Part shown: piece by piece, positions 25,865-34,952 of the stretch
Position numbering within the stretch: position 1 is the first letter of the stretch
Layout: each line of letters starts with the position of its first letter
Made by a program: the position numbers and the translations under genes
Notes under the pieces: generated by a model
What the model saw: only the letters and a program-made list of their open reading frames with translations
Databases searched by the model: none
Told to the model about the DNA's origin: nothing
Source: an uncultured Pedosphaera sp.
GTDB taxonomy: Bacteria > Verrucomicrobiota > Verrucomicrobiia > Limisphaerales > Pedosphaeraceae
Reading direction: 5' to 3'
Assembly: GCA_903918755.1 (NCBI GenBank)
Contig: CAIXFN010000099.1
Coordinates: 1 to 64,000, forward strand
Length of the DNA stretch: 64,000 nt

Positions 25865-26566
25865 TTAGTGACTGGCGCGGGAAAAGCTGATGGAATCGCG
25901 GTAGCGCTTATTGTCCGCGCGGATCCGGGCGGTCAAGGTCTTCGCGATGGCAAACAGAAACGGTGCGGCCACATCCGGTGCGGTTTCCACCAATTCTTCG
26001 AATTCTTGGGCGGAGATGCGCAAAAGCATGCTGTCGGCATTGGCCACGACATCGGCCGAACGGGGTCCCTGGTCGAAAAGCGAAATCTCGCCGAAGAACT
26101 CCCCCACTCCCAAGGTGGTCAGGATGGTCTCCTTCTGATCGACCAATAGCCGGACCCGGAGTTCACCGCCCAAAACAAGGTACATCGCGTCCCCGTGATC
26201 GCCCTGTTTCACCAGCTGGGTCCATTGCGGGACTTGCTGGAGCTTCATCACCTGCATCAGCCGGACGAGTTGTTCATCGCTCAAGCTGCCCAGAATCTTG
26301 ATGCGGCGGAGGGCTCCCGGGGTGAGCGTTCCAGTGGGTGCGGTGGCGGCTCCCGGCAGCGGCTGCCGGGCCTTGAAAAACATCTGCAATTCCAAAACCC
26401 GGGAAGCCTTCTCCCACGAGTTGGTGCTATGCACAAAAATCCAGGTGTCCGCGATGACGCGCTCCTCTTTGACCCAGCTCACGAGCGTGGGCAATTCGAC
26501 GGGGCCGTAAGGCGCCTGGTCCAACCCCCAGATCGTATAAACATTGGCTGTATCGTCAGAAGCCAT
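25865..26566 (-). CDS. GYF-like plus cyclic-nucleotide-binding-fold protein
   Basis: This 233-aa protein lies convergent to phoR. Its first 65 residues (YTIWGLDQAPYGPVELPTLV, WIFVHSTNSWEKAS) resemble the GYF_2-type domain. Residues about 90-215 form a Crp/cNMP-binding fold: LVKQGDHGDAMYLVLGGELR, GEFFGEISLFDQGPRSADVV, and a terminal helix. There is no helix-turn-helix, so it is not a Crp-type DNA binder but probably a stand-alone cNMP sensor or adaptor. The partner is unknown. The residues that contact the nucleotide look family-like (GEISLFDQGPRSA), so cAMP/cGMP binding is possible but unproven. Confidence 0.8.
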   Translation of the reverse strand: MASDDTANVYTIWGLDQAPYGPVELPTLVSWVKEERVIADTWIFVHSTNSWEKASRVLELQMFFKARQPLPGAATAPTGTLTPGALRRIKILGSLSDEQLVRLMQVMKLQQVPQWTQLVKQGDHGDAMYLVLGGELRVRLLVDQKETILTTLGVGEFFGEISLFDQGPRSADVVANADSMLLRISAQEFEELVETAPDVAAPFLFAIAKTLTARIRADNKRYRDSISFSRASH

Positions 26567-26631
26567 GGCGCAATATAATCAACAGCATTAACGGGGAAAA
26601 GGAAAAACTCCATCCCGGCGGGCAAGCGGGT

Positions 26632-26669
26632 TATGAAAACAAAAACCCCGACCAGTTGGCTGGCCGGGG
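26632..26669 (-). terminator. Rho-independent terminator of the porin gene
   Basis: On the minus strand a ten-pair stem with one mismatch (CCCCGGCCAG ... CTGGTCGGGG) has a four-base loop and is followed by TTTTTGTTTT. It lies about 35 bp past the porin stop codon, and stem plus U-run is the standard intrinsic terminator pattern. Confidence 0.88.
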
Positions 26670-26703
26670 CGGGAAAACAAGGGAACCAATCTGGGGAACC
26701 AGA

Positions 26704-27921
26704 TTAGAACTTGTAGATGACGTTGCCGATCAACTCAAAGGAGTTCTTCTCGGTTCCGACAGCGGCGGCGCTTTCGTTGCCGAAAGGATGACCGCTGGTG
26801 GCGTGATCCCAGCGCAGTTCAACGCGGCTGATGACGTTCTTCCACAGGTCATACTGCGCGGTGAGCGTGCCTTCGATGGCTTCCTTGGGCAGGACCGTAC
26901 CGGTCGCGCCGAAAACACCGCCGTTGGCGTTGTTGTAAAGGTTCGCCAGGTAGCCAGATTGGGAGAAATATTCGCCGCGGAGATTGAGGCTGAATTTCTC
27001 GCTGACCTGGAAGGTACCATAGACGCCGGTGGCGTTCTGGTAACCGCTCTTGGCCGTGGTGTTCTTGCCGACCGCGACGTAATCATACGAGGCGCCGACT
27101 TTGAGTTCCTTGATCGGGGTGTTCAGCGAAGCGCCAGCATAGAAGCTGGTCTGGTCCGCGCCATTGCCGCCGTTGAAACCGTTGATGACGCCACCGTAGA
27201 GGGTGGAACCCGCGACGAATCCCCAATCCTTCGGAGCCGTCAGGGCGAGGGAGCCGAGATAGGTCTTGTAGGATTGCGCCTTGTTACCGGCGAGAAATGC
27301 GCGTTGGTTGATGGTCGGCCCAAAGGTTTCCGCGACACCGCCGGAGAGGCTCACAGCTTCCACGAGCTGGTAGGTGGCCAGGAGACCGGTGTGGGTCGTG
27401 GGCTCAATGGTGTAACCATAGGAGCGGGTGAAGTTCGGGTTGCTGCCCGAATCAAACACTTCGTAGCCGATGATGGTGTCAAACACACCCATCTTGAAAT
27501 CGAGCCCGTTGCCCACAGGGGCCTTCAGGTCGACATAAGCCTGCTTCAGGGCGAAGTCGCTCGAAGTGCCGGTTGATTGGGTGCCCAGGCCGCCGACCGT
27601 ATTGGCGTTGGGGCCGAACAGCGCGTCCACTTTGTAACCGGCGCCCCAGGCGTCAGCGGCGTCAGCGACCTTCTCGAGGCTCAGCTTGGCGACATTCAGA
27701 TTGAATCCGTTGGCCTTGCTGGAGGTGTTGTAGGCGTAGCCGGGGGTGTGGCTGTGACCGCCGCCGAGATTCCACTGCGCGGAGGTGTCGACATAGCCGC
27801 TCAACGTGGTGGACGACACGGCCGTCATCACCGAGCTGGGTTTTTCTTCAGCCTGCACTGCGGAAGCCAAACTGACCACTCCAACAGCGGCCAATCCAAT
27901 TGTCCATTTATTAAACTTCAT
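26704..27921 (-). CDS. Outer-membrane beta-barrel porin
   Basis: This 405-aa outer-membrane protein has a clean signal peptide (MKFNKWTIGLAAVGVVSLAS, cleaved after AVQA). The mature part has alternating polar/hydrophobic strands, high Gly, Asn, Ser and Thr, and a C-terminal phenylalanine (NVIYKF) as in barrels inserted by the BAM complex. It resembles the putative beta-barrel porin (BBP2-like) group common in Verrucomicrobia; substrate unknown. It has its own terminator. Because phoB-phoR lies about 2 kb away, phosphate uptake is conceivable, but no PHO-box-like array was found in its upstream region. Confidence 0.85.
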   Translation of the reverse strand: MKFNKWTIGLAAVGVVSLASAVQAEEKPSSVMTAVSSTTLSGYVDTSAQWNLGGGHSHTPGYAYNTSSKANGFNLNVAKLSLEKVADAADAWGAGYKVDALFGPNANTVGGLGTQSTGTSSDFALKQAYVDLKAPVGNGLDFKMGVFDTIIGYEVFDSGSNPNFTRSYGYTIEPTTHTGLLATYQLVEAVSLSGGVAETFGPTINQRAFLAGNKAQSYKTYLGSLALTAPKDWGFVAGSTLYGGVINGFNGGNGADQTSFYAGASLNTPIKELKVGASYDYVAVGKNTTAKSGYQNATGVYGTFQVSEKFSLNLRGEYFSQSGYLANLYNNANGGVFGATGTVLPKEAIEGTLTAQYDLWKNVISRVELRWDHATSGHPFGNESAAAVGTEKNSFELIGNVIYKF

Positions 27922-28396
27922 CTTCTTAGTTCCTCTGGTTTGTTAGCTTTTACATGCGTACTGAGTTAACATCCGCAACCCGCGCACTATCAGGAAAACG
28001 GATGGTGCCGTTATGCATTCACGACACACGCTGGGGCGCATCTTGCCGTCCATCGCCACCCAGCACAACGAAAAAATGACGATTAATCATCCGGGCTTAT
28101 TCACTCTACCATTGGCGCGGGAACGTAACAATACGATGTAAAACATTGATGGGGAACATGTTGCGACTGATTTGGAAAGCCATTTGCGGGCCTGACAAAC
28201 CGTCAATTGGGGCTTGAAAATTGCCAATCTGGCTCTTTTTTGCTGGTTGGTTGGGCCGATTATCCCCGCCCGCCTACCGGTTCAAGACATCAGACGTGGT
28301 AATGCGGCTCGCTCCAAGCCGGCAGCCGACGGGGAAAAATTTGCGTTTGCCACCCGCCAGCGCGGCGGGCAGAATACCGCCGATTCCAGACCCTTT
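27922..28396. promoter_or_regulatory. Divergent intergenic region, porin and kinase
   Basis: These 475 bases separate two divergently transcribed genes and should hold both promoters. AGAGGAA lies about 12 bp before the porin start on the minus strand and probably serves as its ribosome-binding site. No clear promoter pair, operator or small gene could be identified. An upstream in-frame extension of the kinase gene (from 28214) is judged untranslated. Confidence 0.45.
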
Positions 28397-29506
28397 ATGG
28401 CAATTTATCAGGAAAGACAGTTGCAAGAAGTATCCCGGCAGTTCCAAATCTACGGCCAGATCCTGCATGCCGAAACTTGCAAAATCGGGCATATCAACGA
28501 AACCTACTCCGCCACCTATAATCAGGGCGGTACCCGGGTGCGCTACATCCATCAGAAGCTTAACACGGGAGTTTTCAAGGATCCTGCCTCCGTCATGGAC
28601 AACGTGATGCGGGTAACGACCCATGTGCGCGAGAAACTGGAGGCGCGCGGATCCTCGGACATCACCCGGCGGGCCTTGATCGTCGTTCCGACCCGCAATG
28701 GCCATCCGTACTACCAAAGCAGCGCCGGCGAAATCTGGCGCACCTTCGTTTTCCTGGAAGGGGTGCAGAGTTTTGAATCGGTGCAAACCCCCGAGCAGGC
28801 CTTTGAGGCCGGTCGGGCCTTCGGTGATTTCCAAAATCTTTTGGTCGATCTTCCGGCGGGCAGCCTGACCGAGACCATTCCGGATTTCCATAATACGCGG
28901 AAACGCTTTGCGGCCTTTCAGCAAGCCGTGGCGGCCGACCGTTTTGACCGCGTCCGCCAGGCCCGCGGGGAAATCTCCCGGGCCATGGCACGGGAAGGCA
29001 TTGTGGATATCGTGCTCAAGGAAATGGCGGCGGGCACGATCCCGACCCGGATCACCCATAATGATACCAAGTTCAACAACGTGATGCTGGATGGGGAAAC
29101 GGGCGAGGCGATGTGCGTGGTTGATTTGGATACCGTCATGCCGGGGAGTGCTTTATACGATTTCGGGGACATGGTGCGCACCACCACCAGCCCGACGCTT
29201 GAGGATGAGACCGATTTGACCAAGGTGGAGATGCGGATGCCTATGTTCCGCAAATTGACCGAAGGTTACTGCTCTACCGCGGGGGAGTTCCTGACCCAGA
29301 CCGAGCGTTCTCTCCTTCCCTTTGCCGGGAAATTGATCACTTTTGAGTTGGGACTGCGCTTCCTCACGGATTTTCTGAGCGGGGACACCTATTTCCGGGT
29401 TCACCGCCCCGGCCACAACCTGGACCGGGCCCGCACCCAATTCAAATTGGTGGAGTCCATCGAGCAACAGGAATCGGAAATGCAGAAATTTGTGGATCAA
29501 CTCTGA
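28397..29506 (+). CDS. Aminoglycoside-phosphotransferase-fold sugar kinase (NahK-like)
   Basis: This 369-aa cytosolic kinase is of the APH/choline-kinase fold. The phosphate-transfer loop ITHNDTKFNNVMLD and the metal-binding CVVDLDTVMPGSALYDFGD are clear. The overall pattern, including the N-terminal INETYSATY and the YIHQKLNTGVFKDP segment, resembles N-acetylhexosamine 1-kinases, which feed GlcNAc/GalNAc into sugar-1-phosphate pools. The start at 28397 (MAIYQERQLQ) was chosen because the 61 residues before it have no family character. With the fucosidase elsewhere in the window it could belong to host-glycan or polysaccharide salvage, but the sugar is a guess. Confidence 0.8.
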   Translation: MAIYQERQLQEVSRQFQIYGQILHAETCKIGHINETYSATYNQGGTRVRYIHQKLNTGVFKDPASVMDNVMRVTTHVREKLEARGSSDITRRALIVVPTRNGHPYYQSSAGEIWRTFVFLEGVQSFESVQTPEQAFEAGRAFGDFQNLLVDLPAGSLTETIPDFHNTRKRFAAFQQAVAADRFDRVRQARGEISRAMAREGIVDIVLKEMAAGTIPTRITHNDTKFNNVMLDGETGEAMCVVDLDTVMPGSALYDFGDMVRTTTSPTLEDETDLTKVEMRMPMFRKLTEGYCSTAGEFLTQTERSLLPFAGKLITFELGLRFLTDFLSGDTYFRVHRPGHNLDRARTQFKLVESIEQQESEMQKFVDQL

Positions 29507-29539
29507 TAATCCGGCCTCGCCTGCGTCGCTGTTGCCGGA

Positions 29540-30910
29540 TCAAGGCTGGGGCGGCAACCGCAAGTCTTCCGCGAGCGGCGTGAGATCGGCCAGATTACTA
29601 CCGGTGGTACCGGCTCCCAAGCGGGCCACCTTTTCCCCCGCCGGGCGGACCATCCGGTCATAACTCCCCACGGAGTCATTGTACGCCTGGTTGGCCTTCT
29701 GCAAACCATCGCGCAGTCTTTCGAGATGCCCGGTGAATTTGGCCACGCGATTGAACAATTCCTGGGCGGCGGTCGCGATCGCGCGGGCATTTTCGGATTG
29801 GGCGTGCTGTTGCCAGCTCACGCTCACGGAACGGAGCAGGGCGATGAGGGAAGCGGGGGTCGCCAGCATGATCTGTTTCCGGGCGGCCCAGAGGATCAGG
29901 TCGTGGTCTCCCTCCAGGGCGGCGCTGAACAGGGATTCGGCCGGCAGGAAAAGGACCACATAATCCAGCGCGTTGGGAAATTCCCGGGGGTACTCGCGGG
30001 CCCCCAGGGCCCGGATGGTGTCCTTCAATTTTGCCGCGTGGGCGGCCAGGGAAGCCGCCCGCTGGCCGGGGTCGGCGAGATCCAGGGCACTCAGGAAATC
30101 CAGATCGGGCACCTTGGCATCCACAATGATCAGCCGGTTTCCGGGCAGCCGGACCAGCAGGTCGGGTTTGCTGTCGCCCGATTGAGTCTGTTCGCTAAAA
30201 TCGCAATGCGCGCTGAGCCCGGCGGCCTCCACCACCCGGCGTAGCGTTTCCTCGCCCCAGCGCCCCCGCGCCTGGTTGGAACTCAGCACGCGGCGCAATT
30301 GCAGTGTCTCAGTGGAGAGCGACTGGCTTTGCAGGGCGAGGGATTCGAGTTGTCGCCGCACTTCGCCCAGGGTGGCGGATTGATTGGTTTCACTCTGTTG
30401 CAGGCGCTTTTGATAGGTCTCCAACTGCAACTTCAAGGGCTCCACCAGGGTGGCGATGGCCTGTTGACGCTGGGCGAGATCACCCTTGGCGGTTTCCTGG
30501 AAGCGGCCGAGGGTTTCGGTGGCCAGGCGGAGGAATTCCGGCTGGGTTTGCTGCAAGGCTTGCGCGCTCAAGGCTTGAAAAGCCTCCCGCAAATCCGTGA
30601 GCGCGCGGGCTTGATCCTGGCGGGCTTGCGCCAGCGCCCGCTCATGGGTGGTGCGCTGGTCGGTCAGGAGTTGCTCCGCCGCCGCCTTCTGGGCGCTGGC
30701 CGCCGCCAGGGCGGCAGTGGTGGTGTTGAGTTTTTCGCGCTCGCCGGCCAAATCAGATTCGCGCCCTGCCAATTGCCGGCGCAACTCCTGCTCCAGCTGT
30801 TGATTCAGCGCGGCGGCTCCGGCTTTTCGTCCAGCCAGAAGCCAGCCCAACAGTCCTCCCACCAGGATGCCCAATGTCGCCCCAAGCAAAACGCCAGTGA
30901 GCGGCGACAT
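29540..30910 (-). CDS. rmuC: RmuC-type DNA recombination protein
   Basis: This 456-aa protein has an N-terminal membrane anchor (about residues 3-27, LLGATLGILVGGLLGWLLAG), a long coiled coil (about 35-190) rich in Gln, Ala and Glu, and a C-terminal RmuC domain with a nuclease-like fold (RGRWGEETLRRVVEAAGLS, LPGNRLIIVDAKVPDLDFL). RmuC limits inversions at short inverted repeats in E. coli. The start at 30910 (MSPLTGVLLG) lies 10 bp after the ridA stop; the longer frame would overlap ridA. lysA, ridA and rmuC are read in the same direction with short gaps. Confidence 0.92.
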   Translation of the reverse strand: MSPLTGVLLGATLGILVGGLLGWLLAGRKAGAAALNQQLEQELRRQLAGRESDLAGEREKLNTTTAALAAASAQKAAAEQLLTDQRTTHERALAQARQDQARALTDLREAFQALSAQALQQTQPEFLRLATETLGRFQETAKGDLAQRQQAIATLVEPLKLQLETYQKRLQQSETNQSATLGEVRRQLESLALQSQSLSTETLQLRRVLSSNQARGRWGEETLRRVVEAAGLSAHCDFSEQTQSGDSKPDLLVRLPGNRLIIVDAKVPDLDFLSALDLADPGQRAASLAAHAAKLKDTIRALGAREYPREFPNALDYVVLFLPAESLFSAALEGDHDLILWAARKQIMLATPASLIALLRSVSVSWQQHAQSENARAIATAAQELFNRVAKFTGHLERLRDGLQKANQAYNDSVGSYDRMVRPAGEKVARLGAGTTGSNLADLTPLAEDLRLPPQP

Positions 30911-30920
30911 GGCGGGCTTT

Positions 30921-31304
30921 TTAGAAGTGGGCGATGACTTCAATTTCCACGCTGGCTCCCCGCGGCAGGGCCGCGACCTGGATGGTGGAGCGGGCCGGGA
31001 AATCGGCGGTGAAATACTTGGCGTAGAGCTCGTTCATTCCGGCGAAATCGGCAAGGTTGGTCAGGAAGACCGTGCTTTTGACCACGTTCGCAAAGCTGAG
31101 GTGCTGGTCTTCCAAGATGGCTTTGATGTTTTCCAGCACGCGCTCGGTTTGGGCTTTGATGTCGCCGGCCACGAGATTGCCGGTGGCGGGGTCCAGGGGG
31201 ATTTGCCCGGCGCAAAAGAGCAGATCGCCGATGCGGACGGCGTGGTTGTAAGGTCCGACGGCCGGAGCCGACTTGGCGGGTTTGATGATTTGTTTGGTGG
31301 CCAT
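30921..31304 (-). CDS. ridA: RidA family enamine/imine deaminase
   Basis: This 127-aa member of the RidA/YjgF/Rid family hydrolyses reactive enamines and imines made by PLP enzymes. It shows AVGPYNHAVRIGDLLFCAGQ, STVFLTNLADFAGMNELYAKYF and the catalytic arginine in PARSTIQVAALPRGASVEIE. Size and pattern are standard. It lies between lysA, itself a PLP enzyme, and rmuC, with a 63-bp gap to lysA. Confidence 0.95.
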   Translation of the reverse strand: MATKQIIKPAKSAPAVGPYNHAVRIGDLLFCAGQIPLDPATGNLVAGDIKAQTERVLENIKAILEDQHLSFANVVKSTVFLTNLADFAGMNELYAKYFTADFPARSTIQVAALPRGASVEIEVIAHF

Positions 31305-31367
31305 GAAATTATCCGTTTGTTGGAGTTGGTCTTAACAAGAACGCCGGGGCGGGTCAAGTTGGGCGGC

Positions 31368-32666
31368 CTACTTTTGCCAGGGAGCGATTGTCTCACCCGC
31401 CCAGATTTCCTCGACCGGTTGCCGGGCGCGAACCAGCGCGGACTTCTTTCCGTTCACCAGGACTTCGGCGGCGAGGGAGCGGGTGTTGTAATTGGAAGCC
31501 ATCGCAAACCCATAGGCGCCGGCGCTGAGCAGAGCGAGGTAGTCGCCCTCGCCCACCTTCGGGAGCGGGCGGTCCTTGGCAAAGAAATCGCCGGATTCGC
31601 AAATCGGTCCCACCACGTCGGAACTGATCCGCCGGCCGGCTTGCTTCCGTACCGGAATTATTTCATGAAACGCATCATAGAACGCGGGGCGGATCAGGTC
31701 GTTCATGGCGGCATCCACGATGAGGAAGTTCTTCCTGCCGGTCTGTTTCACGTATTCGATCCGGGTGACCAGAATACCGGCATTGCCCGAGATGAACCGG
31801 CCGGGTTCCAGCAGGATCCGGAGGCCCAGCGGTTGGAGCAGGGGCAGCAGTCGGGTGGCATAAATCGCCGGGGTGAGGATTTGTTTGCCGGCCGTGGATT
31901 TCCAAAACGCGGGGCTGCTGCTTTGCAGCGCCGGATCATACACAATCCCCAGTCCGCCACCGATGCTGAAAAATTCCAGGGCATGGCGCGCTTTCAAGCG
32001 CTGCACCAGCGGGATCACCTTGGTCACGGCCTCTTCGAAGGGGGCGACCGAGGTCAATTGCGACCCGATATGCATTTGCAAACCGCGGAGTCGGATGTGC
32101 TTGAGTTTGGCCCCCCGCGCATACACCCCTTCGATCTCCTCAAACGCGATGCCAAACTTGTTGGCGTAAGTTCCCGTGGTGATTTTGGCATGGGTATGGG
32201 CATCCACATTGGGGTTTACCCGCACGGCCACGGGGGCGATCTTTTTCAAGCGACCCGCCACCTTGTTGATTCGTTGCAGTTCCGGTTCGCTTTCCACGTT
32301 AAACGAATAAACGCCCTGCTCGAGGGCGAAGGCAATTTCCGCCTCCGTCTTGCCCACGCCGGCAAAAACGCATTTGCCGGGATCGGCCCCGGCGGCGATC
32401 GCGCGACGAAGTTCACCTTCACTCACGATATCAAACCCGCCCCCCAATGCTCCCAGGGTCCGCAGCACGGCCTGGTTGGAGTTGGACTTCATCGCAAAGC
32501 AAATCAGGTGGTCCAGCGAACCCAGCGCCCGATCCAATTTTTCGAAATGCTCGGTCAGGGTCCGCTGGGAATAAATATAAAGCGGCGTGCCGTACTTTTT
32601 CACCAATGCGGCGACCGGGACTTCCTCGCAGCAAAGCTCTTTCCCCAAGTAACGAAAATAATGCAT
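31368..32666 (-). CDS. lysA: Diaminopimelate decarboxylase
   Basis: This 432-aa PLP-dependent, alanine-racemase-fold decarboxylase makes lysine from meso-diaminopimelate, the last step of lysine synthesis. Visible marks are the PLP lysine in ICFAMKSNSNQAVLRTLG, FSIGGGLGIVYD, LLEPGRFISGNAGIL and the active-site cysteine in GPICESGDFFAKDR. The start at 32666 (MHYFRYLGKELCC) fits the family; the longer frame reads into the downstream terminator of the neighbouring gene. It is the first of a likely lysA-ridA-rmuC unit. Confidence 0.95.
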   Translation of the reverse strand: MHYFRYLGKELCCEEVPVAALVKKYGTPLYIYSQRTLTEHFEKLDRALGSLDHLICFAMKSNSNQAVLRTLGALGGGFDIVSEGELRRAIAAGADPGKCVFAGVGKTEAEIAFALEQGVYSFNVESEPELQRINKVAGRLKKIAPVAVRVNPNVDAHTHAKITTGTYANKFGIAFEEIEGVYARGAKLKHIRLRGLQMHIGSQLTSVAPFEEAVTKVIPLVQRLKARHALEFFSIGGGLGIVYDPALQSSSPAFWKSTAGKQILTPAIYATRLLPLLQPLGLRILLEPGRFISGNAGILVTRIEYVKQTGRKNFLIVDAAMNDLIRPAFYDAFHEIIPVRKQAGRRISSDVVGPICESGDFFAKDRPLPKVGEGDYLALLSAGAYGFAMASNYNTRSLAAEVLVNGKKSALVRARQPVEEIWAGETIAPWQK

Positions 32667-32729
32667 TGAATGTTTATGCCAAACTGGTGGTGGCCGATAA
32701 AGGTCAATCTTCCGGGAATTGCCGGATAC

Positions 32730-32758
32730 AAAAAAACCGCTGGGCGATGGCCCGGCGG
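32730..32758 (-). terminator. Rho-independent terminator of the Ala/Lys-rich gene
   Basis: On the minus strand a nine-pair stem (CCGCCGGGC ... GCCCAGCGG, one G-U type pair) with loop CATC is followed by TTTTTTT. It lies about 30 bp after the stop of the Ala/Lys-rich gene and before lysA, so it separates the two transcription units. Confidence 0.88.
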
Positions 32759-32789
32759 TTGGAGAAATCAGCAAAGCGCCGCCCGCGGA

Positions 32790-33869
32790 TCAAGGCTCCG
32801 CAACAATCTTGGCCCGTTGACTGTGATATTCTTCGGGCGAAATCTTGTCGGCTTTGTAGAGCATCAGCAAATCGGCCAGCCGCTGCTCTTTGGAACCGGG
32901 CACCATCCCCGGAGTAGGAGTCGCGGGTTTGGCGCTGGCCACGCTGGGAGTTCCCTTGTTCGCCTGGGCGGCGGCCTTCGCTGCCGCGGCTTGTTTCGCC
33001 TTGGCTTCCTCCTTGGCTTTGGCATCCGCAGCGGCCTTCGCCGCGGCTTCTTCTTTGGCTTTGGCGGCGGCGATATCTTTGGCCTTGGCGGCTTCGTTGG
33101 CTTTGGCATCCGCCAGGGCTTTGGCCTTGGCATCCGCGGCGGCCTTCACGGCCGCTTCCGCTTTGGCTTTGGCCGCAGCGAGTTCCTTGGCTTTGGCTTC
33201 CTCAGCGGCCTTGACCGCGGCTTCCCTGGCTTTGGCATCCGCCAGAGCTTTGGCCTTGGCTTCCTCCGCGGCCTTGGCAGCGGCTTCCCTGGCTTTGGCA
33301 TCCGCGAGGGCTTTGGCCTTGGCTTCCGCGGCGGCTTTCACCGCAGCTTCTTCTTTGGCTTTGGCGGCGGCAATCTCTTTGGCTTTGGCTTCGGCCGCCT
33401 GCTTGGCTTCGGCCGCCGCTGCGGCATCCGCGGCCATTTTGGCCTTGGCGGCGGCAATTTCCTTGGCCTTGGCTTCGGCTTGCGCGTCCGCCTTGGCTTT
33501 ATCTCCCGGAACGATCAGGACAGGAGCGGATGGCGGCGTCGCAACGACGGCAGCCTTCGGCTGGCGCAGTTGTTTCATCTTCTCGTCGAGAATTGCGGCC
33601 GCCTTGGCTTGTTGTTCCGGCGTCAGGGTGTAAAGGGGCGCGGGGACCGGCGCATTGGGATCGGCCTTGGGGGTAGGCACGCTGGATACCGGGAGCGCCA
33701 TTTTCTGGCGCAAGATCGCCTCCGCTTGCGCCTGCTGTTCGGGTGTCAGGGTGTAAAGCGGGGGGGGGACGGCGGCCGAGGCCGGATTTGAATTCGCCTG
33801 CTGTGCCGGGAGTGAAGCGGCGCCAAGAACCACTACAGAAACAAACAATATAGCCTTCGGTATCTGCAT
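32790..33869 (-). CDS. Exported Ala/Lys/Glu-rich repeat protein
   Basis: This 359-aa protein of no recognised family has a signal peptide (MQIPKAILFVSVVVLGAAS, cleaved near LPAQQ). Two near-identical units with PLYTLTPEQQAQAEAIL and PLYTLTPEQQAKAAAIL follow (about 37-90). About 180 residues are then built from AKAKE, AAAKAK, KALADAKA and AAVKAA blocks, predicted as a long helix or coiled coil. A small C-terminal unit (LADLLMLYKADKISPEEYHS) resembles SHOCT-like short domains. The extreme DNA repetition (GGCTTTGGC-type units) makes copy-number change likely. It may be a structural spacer or envelope-linked protein; function unknown. It starts 53 bp after the squalene/phytoene synthase gene. Confidence 0.75.
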   Translation of the reverse strand: MQIPKAILFVSVVVLGAASLPAQQANSNPASAAVPPPLYTLTPEQQAQAEAILRQKMALPVSSVPTPKADPNAPVPAPLYTLTPEQQAKAAAILDEKMKQLRQPKAAVVATPPSAPVLIVPGDKAKADAQAEAKAKEIAAAKAKMAADAAAAAEAKQAAEAKAKEIAAAKAKEEAAVKAAAEAKAKALADAKAREAAAKAAEEAKAKALADAKAREAAVKAAEEAKAKELAAAKAKAEAAVKAAADAKAKALADAKANEAAKAKDIAAAKAKEEAAAKAAADAKAKEEAKAKQAAAAKAAAQANKGTPSVASAKPATPTPGMVPGSKEQRLADLLMLYKADKISPEEYHSQRAKIVAEP

Positions 33870-33922
33870 GATTTCGATTATTACCGGAAATGTCGGACTG
33901 ACGCAACAGGATTCCCGCAGCG

Positions 33923-34921
33923 TTACGGAAACAATTTTCGCCAGGCGGATGGCCAGCCGTAAACGGCCAGGGAGCGCAGGATCATTCCCTTTACTTCGCC
34001 CCGGCTGACCTTGATACGTTGGGCCGGGTCCAGCACGTTGCCCTTCCGCAATTTGTCCAGGGTTTGCCTGCCCAGTAGGATCGGCCAGGCGCACGGCAGC
34101 CGCACCCGCGCCTGACGCCAGGGCAGGCTGTTGGTATAGGTCCATCCGGCGGCCAGATGTCCCTGCGCCCGGGCGAGCCAATGATCATAGACCGGTTGCA
34201 GCCGGGGCATGACGGCCGGGTCCAGTAAATCAGCCGGAGTAAGTCCGGCCTGGCGGAGCGCCGGCAACGGCAGGTAGCAACGGCCTTGCCGCAAGTCGGC
34301 GGGAATATCCCGCAAGACATTGACCAGTTGCAGACCCTGACCGAACCGGATGCCGTTGCGGCGGAGCGCGGCATCGTCCAGTTTCGCGCGCGGAAAGACA
34401 TGGGCCCGGCAAAGGGTGGTCCAAAACTCGCCCACACAGCCGGCCACCCGGTAAGTATAATCGTCCAACTCCTCGTCGCTGCCGAGGGCGGCGATATTCT
34501 GCCCGCTGGCTCCGGCAAATCGTTGCAGGTCCAGTTCCTGGCCGCTGGTAATAGTCCCGATCACCTCCCGGATGGCCGCCTGATCAAAGGGGGAAAGTCG
34601 GTCCAATTCCCCGATGGCTTCTTCGCAGCGTTCCAGCAGCGTCCGCTCGGCGGGGGTGCCCTGGCGGCCTGCCAATTTCCCCAAATCCAAGGGTGCGGTG
34701 CGCGTACCCAGGATGCGCGCCCGCAGTTCTTGCAAGGCCTTCAACCGCTCCGCCACCGGCAGGATTTCCGTGTCCGCCACCGTGTCCGTCGCCCGGGCCA
34801 GCAGGTAGGCCAGGCCGATCTGGGAGCGCACGGAACCCGGTAACCAGCGCAGCGTCAGGTAGAAGGAACGCGAGACGTCCCGCAACAGGTCGCCAAGAAT
34901 GGGCGGTGCCGGAGGCATCAC
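33923..34921 (-). CDS. Squalene/phytoene synthase family protein
   Basis: This 332-aa isoprenoid synthase would join two prenyl diphosphates head to head. The aspartate-rich motifs are intact: RATDTVADTEI (first DxxxD-type site) and GLQLVNVLRDIPADLRQG (second). SRSFYLTLRWLP at the N-terminus is the usual phosphate-binding region. Similarity in the motifs is greatest to squalene synthases (farnesyl diphosphate farnesyltransferase), but phytoene synthases look alike and no partner genes (hpn, crt, shc) are nearby. The two leading ATGs are equivalent starts. It follows argH by about 30 bp on the same strand. Confidence 0.88.
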   Translation of the reverse strand: MMPPAPPILGDLLRDVSRSFYLTLRWLPGSVRSQIGLAYLLARATDTVADTEILPVAERLKALQELRARILGTRTAPLDLGKLAGRQGTPAERTLLERCEEAIGELDRLSPFDQAAIREVIGTITSGQELDLQRFAGASGQNIAALGSDEELDDYTYRVAGCVGEFWTTLCRAHVFPRAKLDDAALRRNGIRFGQGLQLVNVLRDIPADLRQGRCYLPLPALRQAGLTPADLLDPAVMPRLQPVYDHWLARAQGHLAAGWTYTNSLPWRQARVRLPCAWPILLGRQTLDKLRKGNVLDPAQRIKVSRGEVKGMILRSLAVYGWPSAWRKLFP

Positions 34922-34952
34922 GGGGCGGAGAATGGGCGGTGCATGGGCTGAC

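Noticed and set aside
27922-28396. PHO-box-like array upstream of the porin
   Set aside because: TGTTAC-like words occur, but their spacing is 13 bp rather than 11 and they are poor matches.
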